Shown here piece after piece: positions 1 through 11,914 of a stretch of 64,000 nt of DNA. This DNA comes from Homarus americanus (Eukaryota > Arthropoda > Malacostraca > Decapoda > Nephropidae). Position numbers and translations under genes: made by a program. The notes below the pieces were generated by a model that worked only from the letters and a program-made list of their open reading frames with translations, had not been told where the DNA came from and ran no database searches. Each line of letters opens with the position of its first letter. The first letter of the stretch is position 1. The stretch lies in assembly GCF_018991925.1 (NCBI RefSeq), contig NW_024722158.1:558057-622056 (forward strand), in the 5' to 3' direction.

Positions 1-1657
1 GGGGAGAACAAGATTGCTGGGGGAGGCAAAGGTGCTAAGACAGGAAGAAGGGAGGGCAGGGGAGGAGCAAGTTGCTGGCAGGAGGCAAGGTGCGGCAGGA
101 GGCAGGGAGGAGCAAGTTGCTGGCAAGAGAAAGGCAGCAGGGACGAGAGACAAGTTGCCCAACAGGAGAACAAGATCTCAAAGGTGTAACAGGAACAGAG
201 AACAATTACTAGCACCAAAAGGGAAACAAGTTAGTGGTAAGAAACAAGAAGAGTAGAGAACAAGTTATAGCAGGAGCAAGATGCTGGCAGGGAGAGCAAT
301 CATTGTAGCAAGGGGCAAGTTGCTGCAGAGAACAAGTGCTGGCAAGGAGGCAGGGGATAACAAGTTGCTGGCAGGAGAACAAGAATGCTAACAGGGAGCA
401 GGGGAAAAAAGGATCTTTGGGGAACTAAAGTCACTGACAGAACCAGGAGAGCAAGTTGCTGGCAGGAGACAGGAGGGAGCAAGTTGCCAAACAGGGAGAA
501 CAAGATTATAGCAGGGGAGACAAGTTGCTGTGGAAGGGAGAACAAGATTGCTGGCAGGGAGAGCAAAGGTGAAACAGAGTTGCAGGCAGGGAGGGGGCAA
601 GTTGCTGTGGCAGGGGAGAGTTGCAGGGGGAGGCAGGGAATGTTGCCGACAAGGGAGGCAAGGTGCTGAGGGGAGAGCAAGTTAACAGGCAGGGGGAGGC
701 AAGGAGCATCAGGGAGCGGCAGGGGGAGCAAGTTGCTGTGGGGAGGCAGAGGGAGAACAAAAGGAAGGCACTGTAAGGCAAAGTTACTGACAGGGAGGCA
801 GGGGAGGCAAGTTAACCAGGAAGGAGGGGGAGAAAAGAGTTGCTGGCAGGGGAGAACCAAGATGCTAGCAGGGGAGGAGCAGTTGCTGAGGGGGGAAAAA
901 GATGCTGGCAGGGAGGGCAGAACAAATCTGTGACAGGGGAGGGAGCCAGGAGGAAGCAAGTTGCTGTAGCCAGGGGAGGCAGGGGGAGCAAGTTCCTGAC
1001 AGAGCAAAAATCTGGGAACCAGCAAGTTGCTGACAGGGGAGGCAGGGGGAGCAACCAACAAGCAAGTTGCTGACAGGGAAGGGGGCAGGGGAAGGCAAGT
1101 TGCTGACAGGGAGGACCAGGGGGGAGCAAGTTGCTGACAGGAGGCCAGGAGACAGAATTGCTGACAGGGAGACAGGAGACAAGTTGGATTGCTGGCAGGG
1201 GGGAGGCTGATGCTGGCAGGGGAGGAGCAGAGAGGGGGAGGCAAGTTGCTGACAGGAGGCAAGGTGCTGGCAGGGAGGGAGGAGCCAGGGGAGAACCAGG
1301 TGCTGACAGGGGAGAGCCAGAGTGGGGTTCTGCTGGCAGGGGAAGGCAGGGGGAGAACAAGTTGCTGGTGAGGAAAGAAGAGGAAAGAAGGCAGTGTAGG
1401 GAGGCAAGTTGCTGGCAGGGAGAGCAGGGGGAGACAGAGTTGCTGACAGGGGAGAACAGGGGGAGCAAGTTGCTGACAGGGGGGGCAGGGGGAGCAAGTT
1501 GACAGGGGAAGGAACAGAGTTGACAGGAGACAGGGGGGCAAGTTGCTGAGCCAGGGGAACAGGATGCTGGTAGGAAGGCAAGGTGGTGTGAGATCGAGGG
1601 GCAAGGTGTGATCATGGATGATAGCAAAAGGAAGGACAGACCGTCTAGATATAGGAC

Positions 1658-1757
1658 NNNNNNNNNNNNNNNNNNNNNNNNNNNNNNNNNNNNNNNNNNN
1701 NNNNNNNNNNNNNNNNNNNNNNNNNNNNNNNNNNNNNNNNNNNNNNNNNNNNNNNNN
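1658..1757. other. Assembly gap of 100 N
   Basis: Exactly 100 undetermined bases, the conventional size for a gap of unknown length. It lies inside the minisatellite array, so the real array length is unknown. Confidence 0.99.
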
Positions 1758-2520
1758 GGGAGGAGCAAGGATGGTGAGGAGGAGGCAGGGGTGAGAACAG
1801 GATGCTGGCAAAGGTGCTAGCAGGGAGGCAGGGGAGGCAAGTTGGCAGGGGAGCAAGGTGTGCTGGCAAGGGAGGGAGCAGGGGGAGACAGTTGCTGGGG
1901 AGGCATGGGATTGCTGGCAGGGAGGCAGAGGGGGGGGGAGGGCAGAGTTGCCAACAGGGAGACAAGTTAATTGAGTAGGGAGAATAAGTTCTTCAACAGG
2001 GAGGAAGGCACAAGTTGGTGGTAGGGAGGCAGGGTTGAAGACAGGATTGCAGCAGGGGAGGGCAAGGTGCTAGCAGGGGGAGCAGGGGGGGAGAATAGGA
2101 TTGCTGGCAGGGAGGCAAGGTGCTGGCAGCAGGGGAATAAGTTGCTGGCAGGGGGAGGAGCAGAGAGGGATCTAGGATTGCTGTGGGGGGGAGGCAGGGG
2201 GATCTAAGTTGCTGGCAGAGAAGCAAGGTGCTGGCAGGGGAGGCAGGGGGGGGCAAAGGTGCTGGCAGGGGGAGAGGAGCAAGTTGCTGACAGGGGGAGG
2301 CAGAGAGACAAGTTGCTGGCAGGGATGCAGGGGGAGAGCAAGTTGCTAGCAGGGGGAGAGCAAGTTGGCAGGGAGAAAACAGCAGAGACAAGTTGCTGGC
2401 AGGGAGACAAGACAAGTGCTGGCAGGAACAGGAGAAAACAAGTTGCTACAAACAGGGAAGCAAGGGGGAGACAAGTTGCTGGCAGGGGGAACAAAAGTGC
2501 TAGCAGGAAGATGCAGGGGA

Positions 2521-2618
2521 CACAAAACAACCAAAAAACAACAAAACAAAACAACCAAAACCAAACAAAAAACAAAACACAACACCAAAACAAAACACAA
2601 CAACACAACAACAAACCA
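2521..2618 (+). repeat. 98-base tract of only A and C
   Basis: Inside the G-rich minisatellite, 98 consecutive bases contain no G or T on the plus strand, built of CAAAA, CAACC and CAAC words. A shorter A/C-rich stretch occurs near 2825-2858. This is simple-sequence DNA of opposite strand bias to the surrounding array. Confidence 0.9.
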
Positions 2619-5600
2619 GGCAAGGTGCTAGCAGGAGAGGGAAGGTGCTACAGGGATGCAGGGGGAGAGCAAGTTGGCAAGGGGGAGGAAGGTCACAGCA
2701 AGGGACTGGGGAGAACAAGTTGCTGCAGGGGAGGGAAGATCTAGCAGGGATGCAGGGAGGCAAGGTGCTAGCAGGGGAGGAAAGGTGCAGGGATCAAGAG
2801 AACAAGTTACTGTCAGAGGAAGGTCTAAAAAAAAACAAACAAACAAAACACACAAACAGCAGGGATCGCAGAGAGCAAAGTTGCTGGCAGGAGGAAAGGT
2901 GCTGGCAGGGATGCAGAGGCAAGTTGGTGGTAGGAGGCAAGTTCAAAGCAAAATGGTGGTAGGGAGAACCAGAGTTGGTGTAGGGAGCCAAGTTGCTCAG
3001 TAGCAACCAGGGAAGAAGGGAGCAAATTGCTGGCAGGGGAGCAAGTGCTGAGGGGGAGGCAGGGGTGGGGCAAGTACTTGAGGAGAAAAAGATGCTAGCA
3101 GGAGATCAGGGGAGCAAGGCTCTACAAAGGTCTGTAACCAACAGGGGAGGCAAAGCAGGCAAAAAGGTCTTACAGGGATGCAGGGGGAGGCAAGGTGCTG
3201 GCAGGATGCAGGGAGAGCCAAGGTGCTGGCAGGGGGAAAGGTGCAGCAGGGATGCAGGGAGACAAATTGCTGGCAGCACAGTCTGAGGAGAACAAGTTAA
3301 TTGAGTAGGGAGAACAAGATTGGTAGGAGACAAGATGCTGAATTGAGAATAAGGTACTAGCAGAACAGACAAGAAGCAAGTTGCTGAGGGAGGCAGTGGT
3401 GGTGAGGAGAACAAGTTGTTGAGTGAGGAGCAGAGAGAGGCAAGTTGCTGGCAAGGAGGAAAGGTGCTGAAGGATATGGGGGGAGAACAAGTTGCTAGCA
3501 GGGAGGAAGGTGCTGCAGGGAGGCCAGGGGGAGGAGCAATTGTTGGTAGGGGAGAAAAGGTGCTGGCAGGGGAGAGGTGCTAACAGGGACAAGGGGAGAA
3601 CAAGTTACTGGGGAAGGAAAGGTCCTTGCAGAGAAAACCAGAGAACAAGTTGCTGGCAGGGGAGGAAAGGTGCTGCAAGGACGGGGAGAACAAGGTGCTA
3701 ACAGGGGGAGGAAAAGGTGCTAGGGATCAGGGGAATAAAATTGCCAAGGGAGAGAAAGAGTGTACCAGGGATGCAGGGAGGCAAGGTGCTAGCAGGGGAG
3801 AGAAGGTGCTAGCAGGGATGCAGGGGGAGAGCAAGGTGCTGGCAGGGGGAGAAGGTGCTGGCAGGGTTGCAGGGAGCAAGTTGCTAGCAGGGGAGGAAGG
3901 TGCTAGCAGGGATGCAGGGGGACAGGTTGGTGGTAGGGAAGGCAAGTTGCCAAGCAGGGGGAAAACAAGTTAGTTGGTAAGGGAGAGCAAGTTGGTGGTA
4001 GGGAGAAAGTTGCTGGCAGGGAGGCAGGTGCGGCAGGGGAGAGCAAGTTGGTGGTAGGGAGGCAGGGGTGAGGCAAGTTGATGGCAGGGAGGGCAAGGTG
4101 CTGAAGGGAGGCAGGGGAGGCAAGTTGCTGGCAGGGCCAGAAAAGTTGGTAGGGAGGCAAGTTGCTGGCAGGAGGCCAAGTTGGTGTAGGGAGGCAGGTG
4201 AGACAAGTGCTGGCAGGGGAGGCAAGGTGCTGGGGGAGGCAGGGGAGCAAGTTGCTGGGGAGGAGCAAGTTGCTGGCAGGGAGCAAGTTGCTGGCAGGGA
4301 GGCAAGGCAGGGCAGGGGGGCAAGTTGCCGGCAGGGGAGGCAGAATGTTGGTGGGGAGCAAGTTGCTGTGGGGAGGCAAGTTGGTGTAGGGAGAGCAGGG
4401 GTGAGACAAGTTGCTGGCAGGGAGGGGGGCAGGGGGGGGGAGAGCAAGTTGCTGGCAGGGAAGACAGGTGCTGGCAAGGAGGCAAGTTGCTGGCAGGGAG
4501 GCAGAGGGATGCAAGTTGCTGGCAGGGAGGCACAAGGTGCTGGCAGGGGAGGAGCAGGGGAGAGCAAGTTGCTGACAAGGGAGAGCAGGGGACAAGTTGC
4601 TGGCAGAGGAAGGAGGGGAGACAAGTTGCTGGCAGGGGAGAGCAAGGTGGCAGGAAAGATGCTGGCAGAGGGGAGGCAAGGTGCTGGCAGGGGGAGAACA
4701 GGTTGCTGGCAGGGAGCAGAGGGGAGAACAAGTTGCTGTCAGGGAGAAGCAGGGGGGAGAGCAAGTTGCTGGCAGGGAGGCAGGGAGAGCAAGATGTAGG
4801 GAGAGCAAGTTGCTGCAGGGAGGCAAGGTGCTGCAGGGGAGGGAAAAGTGCTGCAGGGGGAGGAAAGGTGCTGGCAGGGATGCAGGGGAGAGCAAGTGCT
4901 GGCAGGGAGGGAAGGTCGCTGGCAAGGGATGTGGGGGAGGCAAGTTGCTGGCAGGGGAGGAAAGGTGCTAGCAAGGGAAGCAGGGGAGACAAGTTGCTGG
5001 CAGGGAGGGAAAGGTCTAGCAGGGATGCAGGGGGCAATGCTGGCAGGGAGAAGGTGCTGGGGGATCGGGGGAGAGCAAGTTGCTGGGGGGAAAGGCTGAG
5101 GGAGCAGGGAGACAAGTTGTTGGGGAGCAGTTCGCAAGGGAGAGAGCAAGTGCTGGCAGAGGGAAAGGTGCTGGCAGATCAGGGGGAGGCAAGTTGCTGG
5201 CAGAGAGGGAAGGTGCTGGCAGGGAGGGGAGGCAAGTTGCTGGCAGGGAGGGAAGGTGCTGGCAGGGATGCAGGGGGGAGGGAGTTGCTGGCAGGGGGAG
5301 AAGGTGCTGGCAGGATGCAGGGGAGGGCAGCTGGCAGGGGGAGGGAAGGTGCTGGCAGGATGCAGGGGAGGCAAGGTGCTGGCAGGAGGGAAGGTGCTGG
5401 CAGGATGCAGGAGGCAAGCTGGCAGGGGAGGGAAGGTGCTGGCAGGATGCAGGGGGGAGGCAAGGTGCTGGCAGGAGGAAGGTGCTGCAGGATGCAGGGG
5501 AGGCAAGTTGCTGGTAGTGATGGCAGGATGCAGGGGGGAGGCAAGTTGGTGGTAGGAGGCAAGACGGCAGGAGCAAGTTGGTAGGAGCAAGTTAGTGGTA

Positions 5601-7203
5601 GGAGGCGTTGCTGGCAGGAGCAAGTGCTGGCAGGGAGGGCAGGGGAGCAAGCCGGCAGGAGCAAGTTGTGGAGGCGTTGGGCGGAGTGCTGGTGGTAGGA
5701 GGCAGGGGTGAGGCGTTGCTGGCAGGAGGCAAGGTGCTGGCAGGAGGCAGGGGGAGGCAAGTTGCTGGCAGGAGGCAAGGTGCTGGCAGGATGCAGGGGG
5801 GGAGGTGCTGGCAGGGGGGAGGGAAGGTGCTGGCAGGATGCAGAGGGGAGGCAAGGTGCACAGGAGGGAAGAAAGGCAGGATGCAGGGGGAGGCAAGTTG
5901 CTGGCAGAGGCAGGGGAGAACGTTGGTGGTAGGGAGGTTGGTGGTAGGGAGGCAAGTTGCTGGCAGGAGGCAGGCTGGCAGGACAGCAAGTTGGTGGTAG
6001 GAGGCGTTGCTGGGCAGGAGGCGTTGGTGGTAGGGAGGCAGGGGCAAGTTGCTGGCAGGAGGACAGCTGGCAGGGAGGCAGGGGGGCAAGTTGCTGGCAG
6101 GAGGCAAGGTGCTGGAGGGAGAGGGGGAGGCGTTGCTGGCAAGGAAGGGGAGAGTTGCCCACAGGAGGCAAGTTGGTAGGGGAGGCGTTGCTGGCAGGAG
6201 GCGTTGGTGGTAGGGGAGGCAGGGGTGAGGTTGCTGGAGGGGAGGCAGTTGGCAGGAGGCAGGGGGAGTGTTGCTGGCAGGGAGGCAAGGTGCTGGCAGG
6301 AGGCAAGTCGTTGGCAGGAGGCAGGATGAGTTGCTGGCAGGAGGCAAGGTGCTGGCAGGGGAGGCAGGGGAGGGCACAGGCTGCAGGGGAGGCGTTGCTG
6401 ACAGGGAGGCAGGAAGGGCAAGTTGCTGGCAGGGAGGGGAGGGGGGAGGAGTTGCTGGCAGGGGGAGAGTTGCTGGCAGGGGAGGCAAATGCTGGCAGGG
6501 GGGAGGGAGTTGCTGGCAGGAGGCAAGGTGCTGGGGGAGGCGTTGCTGCAGGGAGGGCAGGGGGAGGCAAGCTGGGCAGGGGAGGCAGGGGGAGGAGTTG
6601 CAGGGGAGGCAGGGGGGAGGCAAGACAGGAGGCAAGGTGCTGGCAGGAGGGGCAGGGGGAGGCAAGTTGCTGACAGGGGAGGCAGGGGAGGCAAGTTGCT
6701 GGCAGGAGGCAGGGGGGGGCAAGTTGCTGACAGGGAGGCAGGGGGAGGCAAGTTGCTGACAGGAGGCAGGGGAGGCAAGTTGCTGACAGGAGGCAGGGGG
6801 AGGCAAGCTGACAGGAGGCAGGAGGCGTTGCTGGCAGGGAGGCACGATGCTGGCAGGAGGCAGGGGGAGGCAAGTTGCTGACAGGGAGGCAAGGTGCTGG
6901 CAGGGAGGCAGGGGAGGCAAATTGCTGACAGGGAGGCAGGGGGAGGCAAGGTTGGCAGGGAGGCAGGGGGGAGGCAAGTTGCTGGTAGGAAGGCAGTGGG
7001 GAGGAGTTGCTGGCAGGGAGGCAGGGGAGGCAAGTTGCTGACAGGGGGGCAGGGGGGAGGCAAGTTGCTGACAGGGGGGCAGGGGGAGGCAAGTTGCTGA
7101 CAGGGAGGCAGGGGGGAGGCAAGTTGCTGACAGGGGGGCAGGGGAGGCAAGTTAATGGTAGGAGGCAAGTTGCTGGTAGGAAGGCAGGTAGGGGGGTCGG
7201 GGG

Positions 7204-7844
7204 CAATACACACACTCTAACATTTATTATATATTTGGTGTGATCAGCCTCTTATGGTGTATGTTTTATCATGGTTGATATAAAATATTAAACACATTTA
7301 GAAAAAATAAGATGTAAAATTATTAATTTGACATCAACATTATATGACGCGAATAATAAGGCAATTTTTTCACCCAGACTCTCTACTGGGAGGAGGGTCA
7401 GTGGCTGGTAAGCTTAGCCATTGTTTTATTTAATCATTACAGTACTGATACATTGTAAAAGGTATTGTACTGTATTATATATGAAGGGTACAGGTATTAA
7501 TAAGCACAGAATATTACAATAAACATATCACTATTAGTGAATAAAACAAAATTTTTTACAATGGTAATGGCAGACATGGGGAGACGAGGAACCTTTTGGG
7601 GGTGTGCGGTCAGTTCCCTCCCCTCCTCGCCTTCCTACTCCATACTGAATTTTAAATGAAAGAAAACATTATATAATTTGTATAATGAACATCCTATAAT
7701 AAATTACAGGAATAGAATATGAATTATACTGTACAGTATTAAGACACTGTACAAAACTAGATTTGGGTGCGTAGTCCGGGGGAGATGACGGGTGGAAGAG
7801 GGAGGACAAGTGGGCAACTCACCTCCTGGCCTGTGCTGTCACTT
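7204..7844. other. AT-rich spacer, no gene seen
   Basis: Unique-looking AT-rich DNA between the minisatellite and the first retroelement. No convincing reading frame, TIR or tandem repeat was recognised. Confidence 0.6.
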
Positions 7845-9004
7845 TTCTTTTTTTATTCTCTTCACCATTGATCGGCTCGTTAGCCGCTTGGGCAATCGGT
7901 CACGTCTCTGATTACTTTTCCTTTTCTTTTATCCTCTTCACCACTGATCGGCCGTTAGCCGCAATGCGATCGGTCACGTCTCTGTTATGCACTGTTGGCA
8001 AGTACTGGGCATGCACCAGCTCCTGAATGTACCTGAACCTGCTCCAATGTTGGTCAAGAGCTCACACTCAGTGCCATCACAACACTTTCTGGTAGATTGT
8101 TCCAAGAGTTCACAACTCTTACTCCAAAAAAGTTTGCCCTCAGTTTTCTGGACTTGCGGCTTCTTCAATCTTGAGCTGTGACCCCAGGGCGAGCGTCCGC
8201 CAGCTCCGAGTAAGGACACTCGACTGAGTAGTGCCCCTTGAGATGCTTATACACCTCAATTAAGCCTCCCCTTGCCCATCTGTAGTATAAGCTAGGCAAG
8301 TTCAGACGCTCCCAATCTCTCAGGTAGCTGAGGTGCCGAAGTGTAGGCACCAGTCTGGTGGCCTCTCTTAAACATTTCAACCAACTGACAGTCCTAGCAT
8401 ATCTCGGGGACCAGACGGGTGACAGTCATCCAGATGGGGAAGCACTTCACTCTTGAAGATCGTTACGAGGACGGACCGTCTAGATATCTGAACGACCTTA
8501 TAAGACCCAATAATTTATTTGCCTGATTTACCTTCTTCTCGAATGGCCTGAGAACTTCAGCTCATTGTCAACATACACACCTAGGTCCTTCTATATTCAG
8601 CCTCAATAGTAGTTTCTTCATCCCGTTGGGACATATGATACGCCTCCTTACCGTTGGTACGCCCCAGGTGCATCCTCTTTCACTTCGTGACATAGAATCT
8701 CAGCAGCCATTTCTTCGACCATTCTTGGAGCCCACAGAGGTCCTTCTGCAGCTATTCACAGTCCTTTTGGTTCTTGATTTCCTGAAATAACAGGGCATCA
8801 TCGGCAAACATTTGTATGGAGGAGTGTACAACATCAGGCATGTCATTTATAAAACAAGCAAACAACAGCGGGCCCAATACACTGCCTTCTGGTACCCCTC
8901 TGACAGGTACGAATGATGATTTCGTGCCATTAATCACCACACACTGCTTGCGGTCATGTAGAAAGTCTTCTATCCACGCTAGGATATTTTCCCGAATTCC
9001 AGGT
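7845..9004 (-). mobile_element. CR1/L2-like non-LTR retroelement, 5'-truncated copy 1
   Basis: This is a minus-strand copy of the family represented by the long element at 19950-23230. Frames encode the back half of reverse transcriptase and the C-terminal region. Recognisable blocks include AWIEDFLHDRKQCVVING, a GVPEGSVLGP block (the glutamine usual in GVPQG is glutamate here), FINDMPDVVHSSIQMFADD with the catalytic FADD intact, and HLSYLRDWERLNLPSLYY. Several frameshifts separate them. Homology begins near 9004, so the endonuclease and front of RT are missing, as expected from incomplete reverse transcription. The last part of the 3' tail is present twice (7857-7985). Non-functional as protein. 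Confidence 0.85.
7857..7985 (-). repeat. Duplicated 3' tail of the retroelement
   Basis: Two adjacent copies of the tail segment containing TCTTCACCA(T/C)TGATCGGC and CGGTCACGTCTCTG lie at about 7857-7915 and 7924-7985. The full-length element at 19950-23230 has this block once, just before its AAAAGTAAAAGTAAA end. Confidence 0.75.
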
Positions 9005-9512
9005 GAACCTTGTACAGTGGCTGGTGACAAAGAATTATGCACTAAGCCTGCTCCGAGGCTAGTCTGGGGCGAGGGGTCATCTACAAGATGCATCAGCCAA
9101 TTACAGATGTCCCTTGAGGTCAGATGACAGCATTAGCTAATCATATCGGGCGAGCCTATGACCTAAGTTATCTGGAGCGTCTTAGCCTCCTGCCATCCAT
9201 CACACAGAGGACCCGGGAGCATGACCCAATATTTTGTCATTTTTCTATACATGTTATAGTACAGTATTTAACATTATCAATGATAAAACATACACCATAA
9301 GTGGCTGATCATATGATAATATATAATAATAATAAATGTTGGAGGTGTGTGTATCACTATTAATAACTGGGGCCCTTTTCTCAAAATTTAAAAAATATGT
9401 TAATGAAAATTAATGGAAATTAGAAATAATAGATTTATAAATTGCAAAAAGTTGGATGGTCCATCATTATTTTTATTTATTTTTTCATAAATACTCTATA
9501 ATGTACAGTATA
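9005..9512. other. Spacer, no gene seen
   Basis: AT-rich sequence between the 5' breakpoint of retroelement copy 1 and the left TIR of the next element. A weak plus-strand frame continues from the retroelement copy but shows no recognisable domain. Confidence 0.5.
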
Positions 9513-10091
9513 CAGTCGGCCCTTAACATACGCGGGGGTTAGGTAACAGAGATACCCGTGTTAAGAATCCGCGTATTTTTGCTGCCCCCAGAACAACCCT
9601 GGCCCCCCATGTCCTTATTTACCGTATATACCTGTGTGTAGTTCGAGTTTTTAAGACCAAATTATTTGGCAAAAAATTGGGGGTCGACCTCTAAACGGGT
9701 AATAGTTTCGTTAGGTTGAAAAATATTTACCAGTAACTACCAGTAAACAATGGAAACGATGCACCAACGCACCACCAGCTGTGAGTGTCGGTACAGTTGC
9801 CAGGGCAGATCTCTTGCGTCATCATAGCAAGCCCAAAGTAGCCAAATCCATGGTATGGTAGCACAGGACGATGTAAAACATAAAGTATTCATTTTTTAAA
9901 GTTTATTTATAGATACTGTACATAAATTTTTGTTCATTACATTTGAAACATCAATCTTTGTTAATTAAATTTGAAACAAAAGAAAACTACGATACCGTAT
10001 TTCTAAATACCGGGTATTTTCATTAAAATATTACATCACAAGTATATTTTACCTTAACTGTGACTGAATGAATATATTCTCAGAAATAAAT

Positions 10092-10814
10092 ATGGAAATG
10101 TAATATTTTTGCTGAAATGACGTACGTATTACAGTGGAAAGTGGGATAAAATCATGACGAAAACAATGACTTTCGCTTTCTTTCGTTGTTCAAAAGATTT
10201 TACCGTAATCGCTTTTCGAATGGTTTTCAGTTAAAAAACTGTTGTATTACAATAATATTCTATCCTAATTCACTTGAATAAATACTACGATACCATATTT
10301 CTGAATATTTTCATTAAAATCCATCAAAATCATTTTCCTTGTCATCAGCACCAAACAGCTCCTCCCAGTCCTCTCCTTGAACAGCATCGTCATATGGATC
10401 AACACCATCATCAGCCATAGGATCATCAATATCTTCATCCTCATTCACACTCTCATTAGCCTCATAATCCCACAACAAGTCGTCTTCTGTTCCATCAAGA
10501 GCATTCGAAATTCCACATTTCTTAAAAGATTTCACCACAATTTCTGGTCTGATTGCGACCAGGGCGACCAGGGCTCTGCCGTATCAGCTAGACGGTACAC
10601 GTGTTTTTTTAATCGTTTTCAGTCGAAAACTGTTGCATCACAAGTGAATTAGGATAGATTATTATTGCAATACAACAGTTTTTTAACTGAAAACCGTTCG
10701 AAAAGCGATTACGGTAACATCTTTTGAACGAAAGAAAGCGAAAGTCATTGCTTTCGTCGCTTTCCACTGTAATACGTACGTCATTTCAGCAAAAATATTA
10801 CATATCCATATTCT
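10092..10814. repeat. Inverted repeat (about 180-bp arms) around a transposase remnant
   Basis: The left arm, 10092-10276, contains GAAATGACGTACGTATTACA, a CTTTCGCTTTCTTTCGTTG block and TATCCTAATTCACTTG. It reappears reverse-complemented at 10641-10814. The roughly 360-base spacer contains the transposase C-terminal remnant. Single-stranded DNA here could fold back. Related single-arm sequence occurs at 33.7-34.4 kb and 48.2-48.37 kb. Confidence 0.8.
10314..10538 (-). pseudogene. Tigger/pogo transposase C-terminal remnant
   Basis: A 74-residue frame starting VKSFKKCGISNALDGTEDD and continuing with an acidic tail (EDEDIDDPMADD, ENDFDGF). The KSFKKCGISNALDGTEDD block is characteristic of the end of some Tigger/pogo (CENPB-like) transposases. 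No DDE core or DNA-binding domain is present nearby, so this is a remnant. A further decayed, unframed copy of its final part lies near 34000-34060. Confidence 0.7.
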
Positions 10815-11530
10815 CAGAAATAAATAGTAGTTTTGCTGAAACGTAATGTATTTCAATGTAAATTAGGATAAACTACATGAAAACAGAAGACTTTACCTAA
10901 CCTTCCGATGTTCAAGATATGTTACTCGTTTTTTTAATAGTTTTCGGTTAAAATCTGGGTTGGAAAAATCATGATTTTTTAAAAAAATAAATAAAAAAAA
11001 TCAATTTATTTGATTTAAATCGGATTTTTTTTATTTAAATCGATTTTTTGCATTTGTTTACGAATTGCATTAAAATAGTATTTTTAAACCATAAAACAGT
11101 ATTTTTCAACCAAAGCTTATTCAGGATAATAAACAGAAAATTGGCATTAAGATATTTATGCAGATGTACCAATGGAATTTAACACAATAATATTTTTTTG
11201 GTAAAATAAAAGAAAACTGGTAACATATCTTACATTTGAGTGCTCAAATCCAAATGTAATAATGAAATATAACATAAATGCTCTTATAGGATTACAGTGT
11301 TTCAAAAATTAATAACTTAACGTCTTCAAGTCAACAGAATTATATTCTCATTTTGTAAAAAAAATAATAGGCTACTGGTAACAAGTTTATTTTCTTACAT
11401 TTGTAGGATTATACTGTATTAAGAATTACCGGTACAGGTTGACAATCCCTTATCCAAAATCCTTGGGACCAGATGCATTTCGATTTTTGGAATTTTTCGG
11501 TTTTCAGAATGGTTAGGTTTTTTTTTTTTT

Positions 11531-11590
11531 TACAGGGATCAGCCCACCTGGGCACAGGTCATGACCCACATTGGGGCCTGGGGGCTAAAA
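11531..11590 (+). repeat. Dispersed SINE-like core, copy 1
   Basis: Contains the core AGCCCACCTGGGCACAGGTC followed by a GACCCACATTGGGGCC block and GGGGGC, preceded by a T run and followed by (AAT)n. The same core occurs at five other places in this window. Confidence 0.75.
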
Positions 11591-11617
11591 AATAATAAAA
11601 ATAATAATATTAATAAC

Positions 11618-11668
<51 letters not shown>

Positions 11669-11765
11669 GTAGTAATATTAATAATTCATAGGTCTAGGTC
11701 GTGTTTCTCACTTTTGATCTTTTTTTCATTCTTGTATTTCTTTATTATTATTATTATTATTATTA

Positions 11766-11805
<40 letters not shown>

Positions 11806-11815
11806 TTATTATTAC
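11585..11815. repeat. (AAT)n and (ATT)n trinucleotide tracts
   Basis: An AAT-type tract to about 11665 and an ATT-type tract at about 11741-11815. They produce low-complexity open frames of poly-Asn and poly-Ile/Tyr, which are not genes. Confidence 0.95.
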
Positions 11816-11914
11816 AGTATTATTGTTATTATTATTATTATCATTCTTATTTTATTTTTGTGTATTTTTTATTAAAAATTTTATTTACTATGAATAATTA
11901 TTATTATTACTGTA

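Larger units (their letters stand above)
1..7203. repeat. Large G-rich minisatellite array
   Basis: The first 7.2 kb is a degenerate tandem array of short units, roughly 20-35 bases, built on GGCAAGTTGCTGGCAGGGA. Sub-variants cluster: GAGAACAAGTTGCT on the far left, units with GATGCAGGGG around 2.3-3.9 and 4.85-5.5 kb, GGCGTTGCTGGCAGG around 5.6-6.8 kb, and TTGCTGACAGGGAGGC at about 1.0-1.5 and 6.6-7.15 kb. The plus strand is purine rich with many GGGG runs, so G-quadruplex formation is plausible. The array stops sharply at about 7203, where AT-rich DNA begins. Very long minus-strand open frames across it (up to about 820 codons) arise because the unit lacks stop codons; they are not genes. 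Confidence 0.95.

Noticed and set aside
300..1856. Minus-strand 518-codon frame across the gap
   Set aside because: It includes the N gap and is the same repeat artefact.
4739..7213. Minus-strand open frame of about 824 codons
   Set aside because: It is a by-product of the minisatellite unit lacking stop codons. Overlapping frames are open too, the protein is purely repetitive, and it ends where the array ends.
7204..9512. Bacterial or phage origin of the window
   Set aside because: Intron-split metazoan exons, AATAAA, TIR elements and long microsatellites throughout exclude it.
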